Origin: Anthostomella pinea
Lineage: Eukaryota > Ascomycota > Sordariomycetes > Xylariales > Xylariaceae
Assembly (NCBI GenBank): GCA_963556695.1
Contig: CAUWAG010000006.1
Location: 2,666,001-2,730,000, forward strand
Direction of reading: 5' to 3'
Length of the DNA stretch: 64,000 bases
Position 1 is the stretch's first letter; every line of letters starts with the position of its first letter. A program made the position numbers and the translations under genes. The notes beneath the pieces were generated by a model, which was given only the letters and a program-made list of their open reading frames with translations, was not told the origin of the DNA and searched no databases. Of the stretch, positions 57,528-64,000 are shown one piece after another.

Positions 57528-58610
57528 ACTATAAATATATTTAAAGTTATTTTATACGTTTATTTAGGTTTTAAAGTATTTCGTATTGAATAAAGTAGCA
57601 AAAAGACTTTTTAAATTTTCTATAAAGGCTTCAACGGTATATATGAGCATATAATAGCTTTAATAATAATATATAAGCATATAACGAAAAAGGATTTATT
57701 TATTATTTATTTAATTGTTTGACTCATATATAATACTTGATTATTGATAGTTAATTATATACTCTTAATATAAGGTATTAAGTTATATTAAATAAATAAC
57801 CTAGTTATTATAAAACAAAATACTTAAAAAATAAAACATCTTAAATTTTCATTATTATTAATATGCCGCATACAAAGATTTATAAAGGCTATGTATATAA
57901 ATATTTCTAAAAGTGCGCGGCATTCCCTTACCTTTTTGTTAAGTCAATTTTAATATGACTTGAATTTTTCTCAATATTTTAACAAATTAAGATTATCTTT
58001 TTTGCGGTACTTGTTACGTAACGTTTACGTAACAAATATAATTTTAAAAATCGGCGACGTTATTTAAAATTGTCTTTAAATATTATTATAAACTATTTAC
58101 TTAATAACTATTACTTTTTTTAATTTTCTTTTAATTATATCATACCCGTTCTAAATCCTCGCTTTTATAATCTTTTAATGCATTAAATCCGCTTTTATCA
58201 AGATCAACCAAATAGTTGGTAATAAAAAGGAAACTAAACTAACTTAGCCTTTTTTAAACAACGGAAAAAAAGTATGTTAACTATTAAAAGATGTTCAAGC
58301 TCAGTGCACTTTTTAAGCGTTAACATTTAAAAAGCTTAAAACTTTAATTTATTTAATATTATAATTTATCTTTATATACATAAACATATATTAGATTTAT
58401 AATGAAATAACTTTATTAACTCGTAATTTGAAATTTAAATGAAAATTATATTATGAATAAGTTTTAATAAAATATTAAGAATATTTCTTTCCGGATTTTT
58501 AAAACGAAAACTCGTAAAGTCATTTTTTTTTAAGGTTAGTACGCTCGTTACTACTAAAAATATATGGGAATTAACTAAGTTAAAGTTTTAACGAATTCAG
58601 AGTTTTTAAG

Positions 58611-58636
58611 CCCTTTAAACCCTGGCGTTTAAAGGG
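58611..58636. repeat. 10-bp perfect inverted repeat (hairpin)
   Basis: CCCTTTAAAC, six bases, then GTTTAAAGGG, at the edge of the AT-rich island. Confidence 0.8.
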
Positions 58637-58642
58637 TGCACA

Positions 58643-58660
58643 TGGTCCGAGCATCCTCTA
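58643..58660. repeat. 18-bp dispersed repeat, copy 2
   Basis: Exact second copy of the 18-mer at 2044-2061, just before the second 2EXR gene remnant. Confidence 0.6.
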
Positions 58661-59069
58661 ATAGTTCACTTTAAAACAGGTGCAGAACCACTCCTTCAAC
58701 CGAGTATTACACGTACATGCCGCCTGCTACGACAGGAAGGGCTGCCGTTGTTTTACGGCAACGCATTGAACGTAAGTAATTCTACTTTGACCAAAACCGG
58801 CAGGCACCACTTCCGCGCCGTCCGCCCGTCCGTCGGGCGTTGGCTTCCAAGTCAACCCTACCATCGGCCCGTTAGTTAGCGTCGGCGTCGAACAGCCAGC
58901 ATAATAATTCCGACGTCGCTAGCTTTTCATGAGGTAAGCATTCACTACGGACAGAGGGAGTGTCCTGTTGGTGTTTCCTGCTCAGCAACGGCTGCTGCTT
59001 TGAGGGGGAGGAGAAGATGATGCAGAAGAAAAAGAAAAGCGCACCTCACTCAGCCTCTTGACTCGGATC

Positions 59070-62000
59070 TACCACTACAAGGTTAAGGAAGAGAACCTGC
59101 CACGCTTCTCTGCCCTTGTACAGACGGGAATGGCTTCTATGCCTGGCCGGATGGACATCAAGTCTAAGCGGCACTTAGATAACTACGTAGATAAGCTCAC
59201 AGAAGTGCTACGATCGGCCCTCATTGCTATCGGCATACCCGCCACAGGCAACGATAAGGGAGCCCCCTGGTGGACCGAGGACTGCAAGGAGGCCTACCGT
59301 ATCTACAGATCCTCGGAAGCTACCAGGCCCAGCGACCAGATAGGGTTCACAGAGGAGCATCGCACCTTCTTTTCTGTGGTCTGCAAAGCCAAACAAGAGT
59401 ACTGGCAGAAGATCATCGACTCTGCATATACTGACAAGGACCTGTACAAGATCATCAGCTGGCATAAGCTAGGTACCCGACTCAAGTCCCTACCGATTAA
59501 GGTAGACAACAGGATAGTTGAGTCCACCCAAAAGAAGGCTGAAATGCTGGCAGAAGAGGTGCTAGCACGCTTCTCAGATGATGACGACCTGGACTATGAT
59601 CCATTGTAAGGGTAGGAGCCCTCTGAAGCCAAGTTCTACTGGGACACCATGGTGTCTTTGGAAGAGGTCAAACAGTACACTGTTGAGGTCACCAGCACCT
59701 CCCCCGGCGTAGACGGGGTCACAGTGAGGCTGCTCAAGGCCTGTTGGGAACATATCAAGGACGCCATGCGAGATGTTTTCGAGCTCTGCTTACAACTACG
59801 GCACTTCCCCACAGCCTGGAGGGATACAGAGATGTCAATGATCCCTAAGTCAGGAAAAAAGACCGCTTTTCGGTCCAATCTTGGCGGCTAATTACATTAC
59901 TCTCTTGCCTCAGCAAGGGGCTAGAACGGCTGTTAACAAAGCAAATAACCTGGATGGCGCTCTCTCAGGGTATCCTCAGTGCCCAACACGGGGACGCACT
60001 GCCTAAACGGTCATGCATGGACCTCGTTCTGTTCTTTACCCACAAGGTTGAAGCGGCACTTACTAAGGGGCTCAAGGTCTCTCTTGCTACAATTAATGTA
60101 CAGGGTGCCTTTGATGCGCTTTAGTGCACTGACTGCTGGAATACATGCGGAAGCAAGGCTGGCCCCTAGCCTGCCTTGAGCTGGTTAAGTCCTTTCTTGA
60201 AAAGCGGAGGGCCAAAGTCCGGCTTGAACGTGTCTCCACCGACTTCAAGGACATCAAGCGCAGCACCCCCCAGGGCTCTCCGTGGTCCCTAGTCCTCTAT
60301 ATGCTATACCTGGCAAAGCTCCTGTTACAAGACCAGGAGCTCTGTTTCAGATACGCCGACGATCTCTCCCTCTACAGGATATTAAAGTCACTGTAGTGGA
60401 ACGCTGAGATGCTAACAGATGACCTCAAGCAGGTCATGCAATAAGAAGACAAGAACAAGGTCTTCTTTGCCCCTGAGAAATACGAGCTGGTACATATTAC
60501 CAGAAGCCGAGATACCTCCAACCCCTCTGTGGTGATAAGTGACCGTCTTACCATCGACCCTGTTCAGGAACCCGAGGGTAGTGGGAAAGAGCCAGCACTA
60601 CGCTGGCTGGGGGTCTGGATTGATCAGAAATTCACCCTCAAGCGACATGTTCAAGAACGTGCTGGCAAAACCATGCAACTATCCCGGCATATACAAAACC
60701 TAGTCAACACTAAGTACAGACCCCCGGCGTCCGGACTATAAAAGGTTGTAATCACCTGTGTCCTTCCCATGGCGCTATACAGCTCAGAAGTCTATTACAA
60801 CGGACGGAAGAAGCCATTAAACAACCAGTCATAGGCAGGTAAGCCTGAAGTCAGCACTGGTGTAGGGTGGCATATTAATACTCTACAGAAATCCATCGCG
60901 ATGGCGGCACGGGCGGCACTGCCGTGCTGGCGGACCACACCGAATAACGTCATCTTTAGAGACGCTGGCCTCCCTATGGCGGAGGCGGCGCTTAATATAG
61001 CGCTATAGCGGTTTGTTTTCAGGCTATGTATTAGATAAGAAGTATCTCTTTGTCAAGTGAATCAAATTCCAGGCGATTATACGGGACCGCAATACAGGTA
61101 GCTTTTAATGTCTTAAAACCAAATTATAGCTAGCAGCTCGCTTGCTACTCCCTATATAGCGGCCCTTACTGGTGCCACTGTGCTTTATGCCTGGCTGCAA
61201 AATCGATCCAACCAGAGGTATCGACAAGGAGCAGGCTGCTAAGAATTTCAAGACCTGGTTTGAGGCTCTGCCACTACATGACGTGGTCTTCTCAAACGGC
61301 TCGAAGGAACGGATGCACGTTGGATACGGCTATGCGATCTACCAGGACAGGCGCCTGCTCGCCACTGGCAAGGGCCATCTAGACCCGTGTTATATCGTGT
61401 TTAATGAAGAAGTGCTCAGAGCCTGGAAAGGGCTTCAGCACATGGTTAAGTCACCCCGGAGCTTAGTCAATGCCGGACCTGGGTGTGCGTGGACAACACA
61501 GGAATGATCTGGGGGCTCCGCGGCAATGCCGCGGTGTCCTGCCAGTGGGCCTACCTAAAGTTCCTTAATGTCAAGTGGTGCCCGGGGAATTGTGCCATTA
61601 AAGGCAATAAACTGGCAGACAAACTGGCTAAAACCGGCTCTAAGCTCTCCAATATCGACTCTGACTACACGCCAACAGCATACAGCATTAAAACAGAGGT
61701 AAGACTCAAGCTCAAAGTCTCGCACGACATGTGGTGGACCAAGGCCCAGACTAAGCTATTAGTCCACTATAAGTACTGAGACCTAAAATATAAACTGCAC
61801 TGTCATGAAGAGCTGTAGATACTTAATAGGCCATCACTATACCGCTTCTTCGCTGTCTGCTCAAAACACGGCGACTTCTTTTGGTATTATGTCAAGTTCA
61901 AATATCAGGACGCTGTCCTTGACTGCTCGTACGGTTGGAGCAAGACTCTGACGCACTTTATCCACTGCCAGAAGACTCTAGCACGGTACATAGTTTGGCC

Positions 62001-62131
62001 GAGGGCCCTAGCATCTCGGCCGGAGCTCGGAGCCAGGCCGAGTATCTAGACGAACTCATGGCTTCCCCATGGGAGTACATGGACCTATTCGTGGATACCG
62101 ACTTCTATGGCAGTATCTGTCTTCCTTACTG
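59070..62131 (+). pseudogene. LINE reverse transcriptase - RNase H polyprotein, decayed
   Basis: Order of pieces: linker after the endonuclease (GAPWWTEDCKEAYRIYR, 59250-59310); RT start (STSPGVDGVTVRLLKACW, 59695-59750; IPKSGKK); motif A near 60090 (INVQGAFDAL); PQGSPWSLVLYMLY; the YADD box (FRYADDLSLYR, about 60346-60378); thumb (RWLGVWIDQKFT); then RNase H (FSNGSKERMHVGYGYAIY near 61290, NEEVLRAWKGLQ, CVDNTG, KWCPGNCAIKGNKLADKLAK) and the C-terminal block ending 62131. Stops occur at 59607-59609, 59613-59615, near 59889, 60121, 60394, 60442, 60739 and later, and the frame changes at least once (near 59880). The first Asp of RT motif A and the first Asp of RNase H (DGS) have both become Asn. 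Confidence 0.85.
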
Positions 62132-62511
62132 AGGGCATATTTACTCTTTCTTTCTATTATGGTATCTGGGGGCTTTATTTTTTTATCTTTTTTTCAATGT
62201 CTAATGGGGCACGTGAGAACCATTGTGGCATGCTGCGGTACCTATTATAGCTCTAAAAGTACTGAACCTGGCGGTGCGCCCTGAAACTAACATTTGGGAC
62301 CTCAGCCGATACTTCCCCTCACCCGGAGGAGGGGGGACATAGTGTGATCCGCCGCTTAAGTGTGGTGGCTGTTTACGGACTTGACCTGCTAGATGGGCAG
62401 TGTATGTACATAGAAGACCTAGCCTAGCACGCCTGAGCGGCCTCTTGGAGCCCCTGGTTGACGCCGCTTCGCGGCAGTCCCCCCGGCGTTAAATGCTACA
62501 ACAAGAACAAA
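59070..62511 (+). mobile_element. 5'-truncated Tad-type LINE retrotransposon with 14-bp target duplication
   Basis: A 3442-bp insertion flanked by perfect copies of TCTTGACTCGGATC at 59056-59069 and 62512-62525. The 5' end starts abruptly inside the polyprotein (no ORF1 and no complete endonuclease), as expected from incomplete target-primed reverse transcription. The 3' end closes with an A-rich CAACAAGAACAAA tail. Reverse transcriptase and RNase H segments are recognisable, which points to the Tad1 clade common in Pezizomycotina. Confidence 0.92.
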
Positions 62512-62609
62512 TCTTGACTCGGATCCTGATTGATGATAATGCCTTTGAGCGTGCGGTTGATAATGAGAGACGGGAAGATGGTAATGGAGGATGTTGTGTT
62601 GGGAAGTAG

Positions 62610-63344
62610 ATGGCGGCGTTTCAGGTGGGGCTTGGGGTGCGGTAAGGGGGGGCGAAAGAGCTGGCGGCCGGTGAGGTTCGGGCTGCGTATGCGGAAATTA
62701 GGAGGTAGTGTTATGGTGGGCATGACTGGATCATGAGAGGATGATGTCCCTGCGTGATTTGAAAGTGATAGACATACATGAGTTGATGCTTGTACATTTA
62801 CATGCGAGCGATTGACATCAACCAAATCTGGGTGATGCCGAACTGCTACCAGAGTAGGCCAGAGAGAACAATAACCATATCGGACATACTGGAATCAAAG
62901 TCACTCACTCAAACGGAAAAAAGCGACAGTTTGTTTCAAAGCTCAGCAGGGTTCTCAATCGGGGTATTAACTATTACTACAGTGATGCCCGCTTTTCATC
63001 TTTCACCCTCTCATCCTCTCTCATCCATCCCCAGGGCATGTATAGCAGGCCTTTTCAACTCAAGCAGAACCACCCCTCTATGGACCATTCATTGCCCTTC
63101 GGTCCCCTTCGTCTAAGGACCATGACCTGACCTGACGCGAGGTATAGATAAAAAGAGAAAAACTGAACCGCCTTTTTGATGGTTCCCCGGGTATGCAAAG
63201 TAGTTTCGTAAGGATCGTAAGAATTAGATTTGTAGTTGTAGATGTTGTTTGTGTGACTGGTAGAGGCTCCGTTGGTCTACCGACATGTTGTACAGGGAAG
63301 TAGGTTGGTATGGTATGAAAAAGGACAAGCGTGGTGCTTGGTGC
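62610..63344. other. Non-coding between the 2EXR remnant and the CFEM gene
   Basis: No gene supported; likely 3' UTR of the CFEM gene at its right side. Confidence 0.5.
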
Positions 63345-64000
63345 TTATAGAGCGGCGACGGCCATGGCGACCATGCCCAGGAATCCCAGGCCGGAGCCGA
63401 GGTGGGCTGCACCGGCGGTGGCGAAGGCCGAGGTCGAGCTGGCGGTCGGGTAGACGCCGCCGGTGGCTGTGGTAAAGGTGGTCACGGCAGCGCTGGTGGG
63501 GTAGGGCGGGTTAGCTACAGCGCTGGTTCCGGCGGTTGTGGCGGCAGTGGCGGTGGCGGTGGCAGTGGCGGTCGCAATAGGAGCAGTGGCAGGGTAGGTG
63601 CCTGGCACGACGACGACATCAGAGGTAGTGCCGGCACCTGTGGCGGGGACAGTGGTGAAGATCACCTGAGGTGCGGTCATCGAGGTGCTGATGGTCACGG
63701 TGCTGCTGGAGCTGGGGATGGTCTCGCCGGCAGAGTTGGTGCAAGGGACAACGGTCGTGGCCGTGACCAGGACGGTGGTGACTTGAGACGGCATGGCGGT
63801 AGGAGAAGCGGTCAGGTAGGTGGTGACGGTGGCAGCACCGGTGGCGATGCCGGGGTTGGTGGGCACGAACGGAGCGCAGATGCCCTGGAAGTAACTGATA
63901 GCATCAGCAGTGGCCTGGTCGCTCTCGCCGTGGGAGTAAATGCAGTTGAAGACTTTCTGGGTGAAGTTGCTGTTAGGGCAGTAGCAAGCAGCGTCGGTGT
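63345..64000 (-). CDS. CFEM-domain, probably GPI-anchored cell-surface protein (5' end outside window)
   Basis: The frame is open from the right edge to a TAG at 63345-63347, 217 visible codons. The first visible residues are the second half of a CFEM domain (DAACYCPNSNFTQKV...NCIYSHGES...GICAPF) with Cys in the expected order. Residues after it form a Ser/Thr/Ala-rich stalk of low complexity, with (AT)n and VTTF/VVVP motifs, and the C-terminus is a small-residue patch plus a hydrophobic tail (GSGLGFLGMVAMAVAAL) that fits a GPI-anchor signal. CFEM proteins bind haem or act at the fungal cell surface, and some are virulence factors; the specific role here is unknown. The signal peptide and first Cys lie beyond 64000. 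Confidence 0.88.
   Translation of the reverse strand, partial: TDAACYCPNSNFTQKVFNCIYSHGESDQATADAISYFQGICAPFVPTNPGIATGAATVTTYLTASPTAMPSQVTTVLVTATTVVPCTNSAGETIPSSSSTVTISTSMTAPQVIFTTVPATGAGTTSDVVVVPGTYPATAPIATATATATATAATTAGTSAVANPPYPTSAAVTTFTTATGGVYPTASSTSAFATAGAAHLGSGLGFLGMVAMAVAAL

Larger units (their letters stand above)
54960..58640. other. AT-rich island with decayed repeats (RIP-like)
   Basis: Dominated by A/T runs with no coding frame. GC-balanced patches inside it correspond to the minisatellite, the solo LTRs and the 56101-56265 segment. In Pezizomycotina such islands usually arise by repeat-induced C-to-T mutation of transposon DNA and are heterochromatic; both points are inference here. 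Confidence 0.8.
58682..62609 (+). pseudogene. Second 2EXR / F-box-like gene remnant interrupted by a LINE
   Basis: An exon of about 90 bp (58682-58771, probable acceptor AAACAG, donor GTAAGT at 58772) codes EPLLQPSITRTCRLLRQEG and LPLFYGNALN, the diagnostic second block of 2EXR/F-box-like fungal proteins. The N-terminal exons are missing; sequence upstream passes into the AT-rich island. A later frame from about 59004 (Glu/Lys-rich, then TSLSLLTRI) ends exactly at 59069 where the LINE begins and resumes in phase after it at 62526 (LIDDNAFERAVDNERRE) to TAG at 62607-62609. Removal of the LINE with one copy of the duplication therefore rejoins LLTRI to LIDDNAF. The intron from 58772 to about 59003 is not resolved. 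The remnant is the same family as the gene at 51090. Confidence 0.65.

Noticed and set aside
62512..62825. 109-codon minus-strand frame after the LINE
   Set aside because: It crosses the target duplication; the plus-strand 2EXR continuation explains the coding-like character.
1..64000. CRISPR arrays, bacterial-type operons, tRNA or rRNA genes
   Set aside because: The window is fungal nuclear DNA. By eye I saw no regularly spaced direct repeats with unique spacers and no convincing tRNA A/B-box pair; a dedicated tRNA search was not possible.

Overview
The window looks like nuclear DNA of a filamentous ascomycete (Pezizomycotina, most likely Sordariomycetes). The reasons are short GT-AG introns of about 50-130 bp, often with GTAAGT/GTGAGT donors; fungus-restricted families (HET domain, CFEM, RTA1-like, HAM1-like/DUF4449, 2EXR F-box-like); a class II myosin; and mobile elements whose stop codons are mostly of the C-to-T/G-to-A type expected from repeat-induced point mutation (RIP). 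I name no species.

Layout. 1-1191 (-) is the 5' part of a Pro/Ser/Gln/Tyr-rich protein that runs off the left edge. 1192-6204 is a 5 kb stretch with no confident gene. Core metabolic and housekeeping genes follow: Cu/Zn superoxide dismutase (6205-7246 +, five exons), Tudor-SN (9142-11787 +), a HET-domain gene with a broken frame (12614-14586 -), transaldolase (16315-17722 +, five exons including a 12-nt microexon), a Ppn2-like metallophosphatase (18611-19930 -), the COX assembly factor PET191 (21118-21573 -), a sterol-esterase-type acid lipase (22368-24532 +, six exons), a HAM1-like protein (27663-29894 -), an RTA1-like membrane protein (31380-32528 +), and a zf-C3H1 (Red1/ZFC3H1-type) nuclear RNA factor (34261-38370 -). 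The last is divergent from a full-length myosin II heavy chain (39587-47024 +).

From about 49 kb the window becomes an accessory region: a small uncharacterised Cys/His-rich gene (49242-49982), a 2EXR F-box-like gene split by a pogo/Fot-type DNA transposon (51090-54686), an AT-rich RIP-like island (about 54960-58640) holding a degenerate minisatellite and solo LTRs, and a second 2EXR gene remnant interrupted by a 5'-truncated Tad-type LINE with a perfect 14-bp target-site duplication (58682-62609). The window ends in a CFEM-domain, probably GPI-anchored, surface protein (63345-64000 -, N-terminus outside).

The core genes do not form an operon or cluster; they are independent transcription units. 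The most informative part is 51-63 kb. Two genes of the same fungal family lie on either side of a decayed repeat island, and each is interrupted by a different class of transposon. The insertion history can be read at base level: a 197-bp solo LTR nested in a 204-bp solo LTR, a second inverted 204-bp LTR, and a LINE whose removal rejoins the host reading frame exactly.
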